Positions 15,998-23,128 of a stretch of 32,644 bases of DNA are shown here, in pieces (within the stretch, counting starts at the first letter, position 1; every line of letters begins with the position of its first letter). The position numbers were made by a program, and so were the translations under genes. The DNA comes from Nocardia cyriacigeorgica NBRC 100375. Lineage in GTDB: Bacteria; Actinomycetota; Actinomycetes; Mycobacteriales; Mycobacteriaceae. The stretch is taken from NCBI RefSeq assembly GCF_000308555.1, contig NZ_BAFY01000125.1:1-32644 (forward strand), in the 5' to 3' direction. A model generated the notes under the pieces. It searched no databases and was not told the DNA's origin. It saw only the letters and a list, made by a program, of their open reading frames with translations.

Positions 15998-16582
15998 TCA
16001 GGCCTGGACGAGGGTGTTGTCGGCTGGCGTGCGCAGCGGTGCGAGTGCTGCGCTCCAGGCGATGAGCTGGTCCAGGGTTTTGTGCAGGGCCTCGGTGTGC
16101 TGGTCGCGGGGTGTGAAGGTGGTGTGGTCGGCGAAATCGGTGAGCAGCGAGATCGCGACCTGGTAGCCGACGTCGGCCATGCCGAGGGTGCCGCAGACCG
16201 TGCGCAGTTGAACCACGGCGCGGGCGCCGCCGTTGACGCCGTAGGAGACGAACCCGACGGCCTTGTTCGCCCATTCGGTGCACAGGTGGTCGATGGCGTT
16301 CTTCAGCACTCCCGGGACGCCGCCGTTGTATTCGGGGGTCACGATGAGGTAGCCGTCGAACGGGGCGATCCGTTCGGCCCAGGCGCGAGTGTGTTCGTGT
16401 GGGGACGGGCCGAACATCGGTGGTGCGGGTTCGTCGAGGTGGGGCAGTGGGTGCTCGCGCAGGTCGATCAGGTCGAACTCGGCGTCGCCGCGTCGGGTCG
16501 CGGTGTCGAGGACCCATTGGGCGACCTGCGGGCCGTTGCGGTTGGGCCGGGTGCTGCCGAGGATGATGCCGATCGTGGTCAT
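15998..16582 (-). CDS. NADPH-dependent FMN reductase
   Basis: A 194-residue flavodoxin-fold reductase. LGSTRPNRNG (about residues 8-17) is the phosphate-binding loop for FMN, and TPEYNGGVPGVLKNAID (about 81-97) is the classic second FMN loop of this family. Members reduce FMN or quinones with NAD(P)H in the cytoplasm. The gene begins at ATG 16582 with an AGGAG-like site (CAGGAGACCAGGCC). It leads the operon with the SnoaL-like gene. Its promoter region is shared with the divergent sigma factor and carries an ECF41-like promoter on this strand. It may thus be a target of the neighbouring sigma factor. Confidence 0.9.
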   Translation of the reverse strand: MTTIGIILGSTRPNRNGPQVAQWVLDTATRRGDAEFDLIDLREHPLPHLDEPAPPMFGPSPHEHTRAWAERIAPFDGYLIVTPEYNGGVPGVLKNAIDHLCTEWANKAVGFVSYGVNGGARAVVQLRTVCGTLGMADVGYQVAISLLTDFADHTTFTPRDQHTEALHKTLDQLIAWSAALAPLRTPADNTLVQA

Positions 16583-16614
16583 GGCCTGGTCTCCTGGTGT
16601 GTGGGAACGGTGTC

Positions 16615-16647
16615 GACATTCCCGACGACGCAGCTGCCGGGAATGTC
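16615..16647. repeat. Inverted repeat in the divergent FMN reductase/sigma promoter
   Basis: GACATTCCCG (16615-16624) and CGGGAATGTC (16638-16647) form perfect 10-base arms separated by 13 bases. The right arm overlaps the minus-strand -35 candidate and the left arm overlaps its -10 candidate. It may be an operator. Confidence 0.55.
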
Positions 16648-16650
16648 AGG
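16624..16650 (-). promoter_or_regulatory. ECF41-type promoter for FMN reductase operon
   Basis: On the minus strand, CCTGACA (16650-16644) is followed by exactly 16 bases and CGTC (16627-16624). The published ECF41 consensus, from memory, is TGTCACA-N16-CGTC. Spacing and the CGTC -10 match exactly; the -35 match is partial. It lies about 42 bases before the start codon. Confidence 0.5.
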
Positions 16651-16653
16651 CCG

Positions 16654-16680
16654 CCTCACATACCGGGGCGCTGATTCGTC
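16654..16680 (+). promoter_or_regulatory. ECF41-type promoter for the first sigma factor
   Basis: CCTCACA (16654-16660), 16 bases, then CGTC (16677-16680). The -35 matches the ECF41 consensus TGTCACA at five of seven positions and the -10 is exact. It lies 38 bases upstream of the start, which fits autoregulation of the sigma factor. Confidence 0.6.
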
Positions 16681-16718
16681 GGTAGTGGTAGGTACCCGCA
16701 GATCTGGAGGAGCCGAGG

Positions 16719-17609
16719 ATGACCGACCCGCAGCTGCCCGAGGTGATCGCCGAACGCCGTCAGCTGATCAATCTCGCCTACCGGCTGCTCGGCTCGCTGG
16801 CCGAGGCCGAGGATGTGGTGCAGGAAACGTTCACGCGCTGGTATGGGCTGTCGGAGCGGCAGCGGGCGGAGGTGGCGGCGCCGGGTGCGTGGTTGACGAC
16901 GGTGGCGAGCCGGATCTGTTTGGATGTGCTCGGTTCGGCGCGTGCCAGGCGGGAACGGTATGTGGGTGAGTGGATTCCGGAGCCGGTGCCTGGTCGTTCG
17001 GAGTGGCGGGGCCGGCCGGGCGCTGCTGATCCCGCGGATCAGGTCACGCTCGACGAGTCGATCAGTATGGCCTTTCTGGTGGTGCTGGATTCCATGACGC
17101 CGGCCGAGCGGGTGGCGTTCGTGCTGCACGATGTGTTCCGTTATTCGTTTGCCGAGGTGGCCGAGGTAGTCGGGCGTTCGCCTGCGGCCTGCCGTCAGCT
17201 CGCCTGTAGTGCGCGCCGGCGCATCGATACGTCGCGGCGTCCGTCGGGCGCCGAGCGCGCGGAAGTCATCAGGGATTTCAAACGTGCGTGGGAGGCAAGC
17301 GATATCGAGGCTCTGATCGGGTTGCTCGATCCGCAGGCGACGGCGATCGCCGACAGTGGCGGGCGGGTGGTGGCTTTCCGTGAGCCGATCATCGGCGGTG
17401 AGCAGATCGCTCGGGCCTGGATGGAGATCGCCGCTCGCGGTGGTGCGGTCACTCTCGTGGAGCGCACGGTCAACGGTCAGCCCGGTCTGGTCGCCGAGCG
17501 CGAGGGCACCATCATCTCGGTGTACGCCTTCGACATCGTCGATGGTCGCATCACCCGTATCTGGGTGATCCGGAATCCGGACAAGCTGCGGCCCTGGACC
17601 GCGGGCTGA
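16719..17609 (+). CDS. ECF41/SigJ-type sigma factor with SnoaL-like C-terminus (1)
   Basis: A 296-residue RNA polymerase sigma factor of the ECF type. Region 2 (LINLAYRLLGSLAEAEDVVQETFTRW, residues 16-41) binds the -10 box. WIPEP at 85-89 is the ECF41 linker signature. Region 4 (ERVAFVLHDVFRYSFAEVAEVVGRSPAACRQL, about 128-160) reads the -35 box. The C-terminal 110 residues form a SnoaL-like domain with DSGGR and the ending NPDKL, both ECF41 hallmarks; this domain regulates the sigma factor in place of an anti-sigma. A GGAGGAG site precedes ATG 16719. An ECF41-like promoter lies upstream. It has an own FAD oxidoreductase downstream, the common partner type in ECF41 loci. Confidence 0.93.
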   Translation: MTDPQLPEVIAERRQLINLAYRLLGSLAEAEDVVQETFTRWYGLSERQRAEVAAPGAWLTTVASRICLDVLGSARARRERYVGEWIPEPVPGRSEWRGRPGAADPADQVTLDESISMAFLVVLDSMTPAERVAFVLHDVFRYSFAEVAEVVGRSPAACRQLACSARRRIDTSRRPSGAERAEVIRDFKRAWEASDIEALIGLLDPQATAIADSGGRVVAFREPIIGGEQIARAWMEIAARGGAVTLVERTVNGQPGLVAEREGTIISVYAFDIVDGRITRIWVIRNPDKLRPWTAG

Positions 17610-17614
17610 CCTGT

Positions 17615-17634
17615 CCCGGCGCGGCCGTGCCGGG
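17615..17634 (+). terminator. Hairpin after the first sigma factor
   Basis: CCCGGC (17615-17620) pairs with GCCGGG (17629-17634) around an 8-base loop, right after the sigma factor stop. It may end that transcript before the next promoter at 17662. Confidence 0.4.
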
Positions 17635-17661
17635 TGGGTGAGCCACGTCACTGGCGGGTGC

Positions 17662-17688
17662 TGTCAGGAATTCGCGGGCTGTCTCGTT
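17662..17688 (+). promoter_or_regulatory. ECF41-type promoter for the first NDH-2-like oxidoreductase
   Basis: TGTCAGG (17662-17668), 16 bases, then CGTT (17685-17688). Five of seven -35 bases and three of four -10 bases match the ECF41 consensus. The -10 ends 31 bases before ATG 17720. Confidence 0.5.
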
Positions 17689-17719
17689 CAGGGTGCACTC
17701 GAACAGATAGGAGCGATCC

Positions 17720-18910
17720 ATGAAGCACCGCATCGTCGTCCTCGGGGCCGGTTACGCCGGAGCCTATTGCGCGGGATACCTGGCGCGGAAGCTGCATGCC
17801 GACGAGGTGGAGATCACCGTGGTCAATGCCGAGCCCGATTTCGTGGAGCGGTTGCGCCTGCACCAGCTGGCCGCTGGTCATGAGCTTCCGCGTCGGCCGC
17901 TGAGTGCGGTGTTCGCCGGCACCGGCATCGTGTTGTGCACGGCGCGGGTGACCGCCCTCGACGCCGAGCACCGCACCGTCACGGTGGCTGACGGTGCGGG
18001 CGTGGACCGGATCGGCTACGACACTCTGGTGTACACACTGGGGAGCGCGGGCGCCGACCATGGTGTCGCCGGGGTCGCCGAGTATGCCTTCGATGTGGCT
18101 GCGCGGCCGTCGGCGCTGCGGTTGCGTGCCCGCCTGGATGAGCTGGACGGGTCGGGGAAGGTGGTGGTGGTCGGCGGGAACCTGACCGCGATCGAGGCGG
18201 TCACGGAGATCGCCGAAGCTCGTCCGGGTCTCGAGGTGAGTCTGGTGACCAGCGGCGAACTCGGCGGCTGGCTGGGTCCGAAGGCGCGCCGGCATGTGTT
18301 GCGCGCGTTCGACCGGTTCGGGATCTCGATTCATGAGCACACCGCCGTCGAGAGTGTCGATGAGACCGCGGTGGTCGCCGCCGACGGCCGGGTTTTCGCC
18401 TCTGATGCGACGGTGTGGGCGGCGGGTTTCGCCGTGCCCGCGATCGCCGGCGACGGTGGTCTCGCGGTGCAGGCCGATGGCCGGATCACGGTGGACCGGC
18501 AGATGCGGTCGGTGTCGCATCCGGATGTCTATGCTGCCGGCGACAGTGTGTTCGTCATCGGTGACAACGGCCGTCCGTTGCCGATGTCGTGTGCGTCGGC
18601 GGGTTTCACCGGCATGCAGGCGGTCTCGGCGATTGTCGGGGATCTGACCGGGCGACAGGTGAAGGCGACCGCGCTCAGTTATGTGGGCAACCACATCAGC
18701 CTCGGTCGCAACGACGCGGTCTACCAGTTGGTCGATGGTGCGGCTCGCTCGAAGCCGGGTGCGCTGTGCGGGCGTGCGGCGGTGGCGGTGAAGTCGTCGA
18801 TCGTGGCGGTCAGCGGGTGGGCCATCAGCCGTCCGACGTTCGGAATGCCGAGCCGCCGATACCGATTGACCGCTGCCGGACGGCGTTCGCCCGAGGTGGC
18901 GGTCGCTTAG
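17720..18910 (+). CDS. NDH-2-like FAD-dependent oxidoreductase (1)
   Basis: A 396-residue two-dinucleotide-fold flavoprotein related to type II NADH dehydrogenases. VVLGAGYAGAYCA (residues 6-18) binds FAD and KVVVVGGNLTAIEAVTEIA (about 152-170) binds NAD(P)H. VYAAGDSVFV (about 271-280) is the second FAD-binding block. No signal peptide or membrane helix is evident; NDH-2-like proteins attach to the inner membrane face or stay soluble. A usual G-G-G-x-x-G NAD loop reads GGNLTA here. The electron acceptor is unknown. It lies between two ECF41-type sigma genes; the next sigma starts ten bases after its stop, so they form one operon. ECF41 loci typically pair with such oxidoreductases. Confidence 0.9.
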   Translation: MKHRIVVLGAGYAGAYCAGYLARKLHADEVEITVVNAEPDFVERLRLHQLAAGHELPRRPLSAVFAGTGIVLCTARVTALDAEHRTVTVADGAGVDRIGYDTLVYTLGSAGADHGVAGVAEYAFDVAARPSALRLRARLDELDGSGKVVVVGGNLTAIEAVTEIAEARPGLEVSLVTSGELGGWLGPKARRHVLRAFDRFGISIHEHTAVESVDETAVVAADGRVFASDATVWAAGFAVPAIAGDGGLAVQADGRITVDRQMRSVSHPDVYAAGDSVFVIGDNGRPLPMSCASAGFTGMQAVSAIVGDLTGRQVKATALSYVGNHISLGRNDAVYQLVDGAARSKPGALCGRAAVAVKSSIVAVSGWAISRPTFGMPSRRYRLTAAGRRSPEVAVA

Positions 18911-18920
18911 GGTCGTCGGT

Positions 18921-19859
18921 ATGGACACTGCCACCGTGGAGCGTTTCGAGGCCAGCCGGAACCGGCTGGCCTGCCTCGCCTACCGTCTGCTCGGCTCGGC
19001 CGCCGATGCCGAGGACACGGTGCAGGATGCGTTTCTGCGGTGGCAGGCCGCCGATCACGACTATGTCGAGGTGCCGGAGGCGTGGTTGACCAAGATCGTC
19101 ACCAATCTGGCGCTGGATCGGCTGCGTTCGGCGAAGGTTCGGCGTGAGCGGACGGTCGGTGCCTGGATGCCGGAGCCGTTGCTGGACGGTGATCCGATGC
19201 TCGGTCCGGCCGACGCGGTGGAGCAGCGTGAGTCGGTGACGTTGGCGATGATGACGTTGATGGAGCGGCTCACGCCGGTCGAGCGGGCGGTGTATGTGCT
19301 GCGGGAGGCGTTCTCCTACAGCCACGCCGAGATCGCGGAGATTTTGGAGATCTCGGAGTCGGCGAGTCAGCAGCACGTTCATCGGGCCCGCCGACGCATC
19401 GCCGCCGAGCGCACGCCCGCGGCTGTCGACGCTGCCTCGGCGCGGCGGGTCGTCGAGGCGTTCGTGGCCGCGGCGTCGTCGGGGCGAACCGATCAGCTGG
19501 TGCGGTTGCTGACCGCCGATGCCACCGCGGTCTCCGACGGCGCCGGTGGCACGGCGACGACGTTGATTCGGCACACGACCCGGGAGCGGGTCGCCGATGC
19601 CGTGCGGGCCGGTTTGCGGCCGACCGCGGCCAAGCGGCGGCTGGTCGGCGGTTCGCCGTCGATTCATGCGGCCGTCGTCAACGGCAGTCCGGCGATGCTG
19701 TTCGTCCTCGACGACCGGGTGTTGGGTGTCGCGGTGCTCGAGGTGCGTGACGGCAGGATCGCGGCCGTGCGCGGCATCGCCGCCCCGCATCGCATCGCGC
19801 GTCTCGCCGAGCAGTGGCGAGGGCGTGAGCATGATGTGCCGGTGCTCGAATCCTGGTAG
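18921..19859 (+). CDS. ECF41/SigJ-type sigma factor with SnoaL-like C-terminus (2)
   Basis: A 312-residue ECF sigma factor. Region 2 (RLACLAYRLLGSAADAEDTVQDAFLRW, about residues 13-39), the WMPEPLL linker signature (about 81-87) and region 4 (ERAVYVLREAFSYSHAEIAEILEISESASQQHVHRAR) are intact. The SnoaL-like domain follows (about 175-300), with DGAGGT in place of the usual DGGGK. Its end (RGIAAPHRIARLAEQW) lacks the NPDKL motif present in sigma 1 and, as NPQKL, in sigma 3. That loss could alter self-regulation, since the C-terminal motif matters in ECF41 members studied. It is co-transcribed with the upstream oxidoreductase. Confidence 0.92.
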   Translation: MDTATVERFEASRNRLACLAYRLLGSAADAEDTVQDAFLRWQAADHDYVEVPEAWLTKIVTNLALDRLRSAKVRRERTVGAWMPEPLLDGDPMLGPADAVEQRESVTLAMMTLMERLTPVERAVYVLREAFSYSHAEIAEILEISESASQQHVHRARRRIAAERTPAAVDAASARRVVEAFVAAASSGRTDQLVRLLTADATAVSDGAGGTATTLIRHTTRERVADAVRAGLRPTAAKRRLVGGSPSIHAAVVNGSPAMLFVLDDRVLGVAVLEVRDGRIAAVRGIAAPHRIARLAEQWRGREHDVPVLESW

Positions 19860-19948
19860 TGCGCCGGCTGATCGGTGGCGAGGTTTGCGCATGTCGGCGC
19901 CTTCGCTGCCGCCTCTTACCCACTGAGTTAGTGATCTGTCTCACACGA

Positions 19949-19975
19949 TGTCAGGATGGCGGTCCTGGCGGTGTC
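19949..19975 (+). promoter_or_regulatory. ECF41-type promoter candidate for the second NDH-2-like oxidoreductase
   Basis: TGTCAGG (19949-19955), 16 bases, then TGTC (19972-19975). The -35 is identical to that of the first oxidoreductase. An overlapping alternative is TCTCACA (19939-19945), 15 bases, GGTC (19961-19964). Either lies upstream of ATG 20010 at a fitting distance. Confidence 0.45.
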
Positions 19976-20009
19976 TCGTGCTCGAGTCCCACAGAGCGAA
20001 GGAGACATC

Positions 20010-21200
20010 ATGAGCAACACCATCGACGTCGTCGTGATCGGCGGCGGATACGCCGGAGTGATGGCGGCCAACCGGATGACCCAGCGCGCCGATGTGACCG
20101 TCACCGTGATCAACCCGCGTCCGGTGTTCGTTCCGCGGTTGCGGCTGCATCAGCTGGTGGGCGGGACCCATGAGGCGGTGGTCGACTACAGCGAGGTCCT
20201 CGCCGACGGGGTGCGGCTGGTCGTGGACAGCGTGGACCACATCGATGCGGTGGGCCGCAGCGTGCGGCTCACCGGCGGCACCACCATCGGCTACGACTAT
20301 CTGATCTACGCGGTGGGCAGTGGCAGCGCGGACCCGCAGGTGCCGGGAGTGGCGGAATTCGCTTATCCGATCGCGACATTGGAGGCTGCGCGGCGGCTGC
20401 GGTCGGTGCTGTTCGATGCGCCGATGACGGCGGCGGTGACCGTGGTCGGCGGTGGTCCGACCGGCATCGAAACCGCCGCGGAACTGGCCGAGCGGGGTCG
20501 CTCGGTGACGTTGGTGTGCGGCGGGCTGCTCGGCCCCTACCTGCACCCGAGCGCGCGGCGCACCGCCCGCAAATATCTGGCGAAGCTGGGAGTCAGCGTG
20601 CTCGAAGGCGCCGACAGCGCGGTGACGGCGGTGCGTGCGGATGCGGTGCGGTTGCGTGACGGACGGACGGTGCCGAGCCGGGTGACCATCTGGGCGGTGG
20701 GCTTCGGGGTGCCGGATCTGGCCGAGCGCAGCGGGCTGCGGACCGACAGCGCCGGGCGTCTGCTGATCGATGAGACGTTGACCAGTGTCGATGACGAGCG
20801 GATCGTGGCTGCCGGTGACAGCTCGGCGCCCTCGGGCCTGCCGTTCCGGATGAGTGCCTACGCCGCCGGTTGCCTCGGCGCCCATGCGGCCGACACCGTG
20901 CTGCGGCGGATCGCAGGCGAGGAGCCGGAACCGGTCGACTTGGCGTTCCCGGCGATGTGCATCAGTTTCGGTCGCCGCGCCGGGATCTTCCAGCTCGGCC
21001 ACAAGGACGATACGGCGATGCGGCTGTATTTCACCGGCCCCGTGGGTAAGGCGCTCAAGGAGTTCTCCTGCCGAGCCAGCGTCAAACATCTGGTGACCGA
21101 GGCGCGCAAGCCCGGCTCGCATCATTGGCCCAGCGACGGCAAACGCCGCCCGACGCTGTTGCAGGCCTTGCCCGATGCGGCCGCCGCACCCATCGCCTGA
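20010..21200 (+). CDS. NDH-2-like FAD-dependent oxidoreductase (2)
   Basis: This 396-residue protein is a paralogue of the oxidoreductase at 17720-18910, with the same length and layout. VVVIGGGYAGVMAANRM (residues 6-22) binds FAD, VTVVGGGPTGIETAAELAERG (about 148-168, shortened here) is a complete NAD(P)H loop, and IVAAGDSSAPSG (about 266-277) the second FAD block. ATG 20010 has a good GAAGGAG site; the frame runs 18 codons further up without support. Unlike the first copy, its NAD loop is canonical GGGPTG. It sits between sigma 2 and sigma 3 and is likely controlled by one of them. Substrate unknown. Confidence 0.92.
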   Translation: MSNTIDVVVIGGGYAGVMAANRMTQRADVTVTVINPRPVFVPRLRLHQLVGGTHEAVVDYSEVLADGVRLVVDSVDHIDAVGRSVRLTGGTTIGYDYLIYAVGSGSADPQVPGVAEFAYPIATLEAARRLRSVLFDAPMTAAVTVVGGGPTGIETAAELAERGRSVTLVCGGLLGPYLHPSARRTARKYLAKLGVSVLEGADSAVTAVRADAVRLRDGRTVPSRVTIWAVGFGVPDLAERSGLRTDSAGRLLIDETLTSVDDERIVAAGDSSAPSGLPFRMSAYAAGCLGAHAADTVLRRIAGEEPEPVDLAFPAMCISFGRRAGIFQLGHKDDTAMRLYFTGPVGKALKEFSCRASVKHLVTEARKPGSHHWPSDGKRRPTLLQALPDAAAAPIA

Positions 21201-21314
21201 CCTCCGCTCCGGCGGTGGCAATCGCTCGGCAAGCGGCGCACCGATGCCGCCACCTGCTCGATGCCACCGCCACGATCGGCGAGAATGCCAGGCCGGCACA
21301 GGGGAGAGGACCTC

Positions 21315-22247
21315 ATGGATACACCAGGTGAACGCGGCGAGCACACCGACAGCGCCGACCACGCGACCGTCGATGCGACCCAGACCTTCGTCCGGCACCG
21401 CAACCTGCTGTTCACCGTCGCCTACGAGATGCTCGGTTCGGCAGCCGACGCCGAGGATGTGCTGCAGGAAACCTGGTTGCGGTGGGTGAAGGTCGATTTG
21501 ACGCGGGTCGGCGACCAGCGCGCCTACCTGGTGCGGATCACGACTCGGCAAGCGCTCAACCGGCTGCGTTCGCTGAAGCGGCGCCGGGAGTCCTACGTCG
21601 GTTCGTGGCTGCCGGAGCCGTTGCTGACCGCGCCGGAAGCGGCGGCCGACGGCGAACTCGCCGAGAGCGTGTCGATGGCGTTGATGCTCGTGCTCGAGAC
21701 GTTGACACCGACCGAACGGGCGGTGTTCGTGCTCCGGGAGGCATTCGGCTTCGGCTATGACGACATCGCGGCCGCGGTGGACAAGACCCCGGCCGCGGTG
21801 CATCAGATCGCCCACCGCGCACGCCGCCATGTGCAGGCGCGCCGCCCGCGGCGCACCGTCACCGCCGACCAGGCGCAGGCGGCGGTGCGGGCGTTCCAGC
21901 AGGCCCTCGAGACCCGGGATCTGCGGGGGCTGCTGGATGTGCTGGCTCCGGATGTGGTGGCCATCAGCGATGGCGGCGGTATCAAGCAGGCCTCGCCGCG
22001 GCCGGTCGTCGGTGCGGACAAGGTGGCGCGTTTCATCGTCGGCGGCCTCACCAAACACGATGTGGTGCTCACGGTCGAGGCGACGGTGGTCAACGCCGGG
22101 CCTGCGCTGGCGCTGTATGTCGATGGGGCGCTCGACGGCGTGATCGTGACCCACGTCGCCGACGGCCGCATCAGCGGCCTCTACTACGTCCGCAACCCGC
22201 AGAAGCTCACTCACCTCGATTCCGAGACGCCGCTGACCTTGCGATGA
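21315..22247 (+). CDS. ECF41/SigJ-type sigma factor with SnoaL-like C-terminus (3)
   Basis: A 310-residue ECF sigma factor starting at ATG 21315 after GGGGAGAGGA. Region 2 (LLFTVAYEMLGSAADAEDVLQETWLRW), the perfect ECF41 linker WLPEP (about residues 99-103) and region 4 (ERAVFVLREAFGFGYDDIAAAVDKTPAAVHQI) are all present. The SnoaL-like domain shows DGGGIK and the end YYVRNPQKL, close to the ECF41 NPDKL motif. Of the three sigma factors it is the closest to the family pattern. It lies 114 bases after the second oxidoreductase; I find no ECF41 promoter in that gap, so it may be read from the upstream one. Confidence 0.93.
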   Translation: MDTPGERGEHTDSADHATVDATQTFVRHRNLLFTVAYEMLGSAADAEDVLQETWLRWVKVDLTRVGDQRAYLVRITTRQALNRLRSLKRRRESYVGSWLPEPLLTAPEAAADGELAESVSMALMLVLETLTPTERAVFVLREAFGFGYDDIAAAVDKTPAAVHQIAHRARRHVQARRPRRTVTADQAQAAVRAFQQALETRDLRGLLDVLAPDVVAISDGGGIKQASPRPVVGADKVARFIVGGLTKHDVVLTVEATVVNAGPALALYVDGALDGVIVTHVADGRISGLYYVRNPQKLTHLDSETPLTLR

Positions 22248-22308
22248 GGTCGGCGGCAGTCGTTCCCGTCGAGTCTTCGGGGAGTTGTCAACTCCGCTCA
22301 GGCGCGTT

Positions 22309-22332
22309 CCCCGATGGTCGCGGCCGTCGGGG
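22309..22332 (-). terminator. Hairpin terminator between convergent sigma 3 and TetR genes
   Basis: CCCCGA (22309-22314) pairs with TCGGGG (22327-22332), directly after the TetR stop on the minus strand. GGAGTTGTCAACTCC at 22281-22295 is a further perfect palindrome around one base and may help stop the plus-strand sigma transcript. Confidence 0.5.
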
Positions 22333-22956
22333 TCAGTCCTCGCGGGCGGCGGGTCCGAAGATGGCGTCGATGACGAGCGCGATCTGGGCGACGGCGCGTT
22401 CGATCGTGCCGGTGGGCTGGAACAGGTGGCTCAAGGCCAACCGGACGACGGCTTCGACTCTGCTGCCGAGTTCGTCATCCGATAGGGCCGGCAGCTCGTA
22501 CCGGGTGCGTACCACGGTGGTGAGGGCGCCGGCGGCGCGGCCGAGGACGGGTTCGGGCTCGGTCATCAGGGTGGGCAGCAGACTGGTGTCGGCGCTGGAG
22601 CGGCCGGCCAGTACCGCTTTGAGCAGGGTGTTCTCGGCGGCGGTGCGCAGGGTGAAGTCGACAGCGGCGGTGAGTGCGGCCCGGATGTCGTCGGGATGGG
22701 CGGCGATGGTGTCGGTGATGCCCGCGAGGAAGGTGTCGAGTTCGTTGCCGATGACGGCGTCGGCGAGGTCGTGTTTGGTGCCGATCTCCTTGTAGAGCAC
22801 GGGCCTGCTCACGCCCACTTCTTTGGCGACGCGCGACATGTTGACCGCGCCCCAGCCCTCGGTGCAGACCAGCTGGCGGGCGGTGTCGATGACGCGGGCG
22901 CGCAGCAATTGGCGCATCTCGCTCTGAAAGTTCGGCGCTTGAGCCACGACAGCCAT
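22333..22956 (-). CDS. TetR-family regulator, divergent to alkB (AlkX/AlkU-like)
   Basis: A 207-residue TetR repressor. The N-terminal HTH spans about residues 22-65 (RVIDTARQLVCTEGWGAVNMSRVAKEVGVSRPVLYKEIGTK read in parts), with the typical recognition helix SRPVLYKEIG. The C-terminal helical domain (70-207) is the ligand site. In Rhodococcus, Mycobacterium and Gordonia a related TetR gene usually lies downstream of alkB-rubA-rubB; here it is divergent from alkB. Its natural ligand in relatives is thought to be a fatty acid or acyl product; this is family knowledge. The inverted repeat on the alkB promoter is its likely operator. Confidence 0.9.
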   Translation of the reverse strand: MAVVAQAPNFQSEMRQLLRARVIDTARQLVCTEGWGAVNMSRVAKEVGVSRPVLYKEIGTKHDLADAVIGNELDTFLAGITDTIAAHPDDIRAALTAAVDFTLRTAAENTLLKAVLAGRSSADTSLLPTLMTEPEPVLGRAAGALTTVVRTRYELPALSDDELGSRVEAVVRLALSHLFQPTGTIERAVAQIALVIDAIFGPAARED

Positions 22957-22985
22957 CGTACATCACAGCCGATTCCGTCCATCCG

Positions 22986-23024
22986 TTGACAATCCGTCCT
23001 CATGTGTTTCTAATGAATACACAT
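22986..23024 (+). promoter_or_regulatory. alkB promoter with overlapping TetR operator
   Basis: TTGACA (22986-22991) is a perfect -35 box, followed by 17 bases and TCTAAT (23009-23014), a five-of-six -10 box. ATGTGT (23002-23007) and ACACAT (23019-23024) form an inverted repeat with inner TTC/GAA that covers the -10 box. A bound repressor here would block polymerase. Confidence 0.65.
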
Positions 23025-23128
23025 CACGTGAAAGTGTAAACGAGCCTGGTCCGGTCGCTGCCGATGTCGATGAGGGCAGCAGCGACACCCGCGGACCGAT
23101 CCCGCTCACCGATCCGAGGAGAACGACG

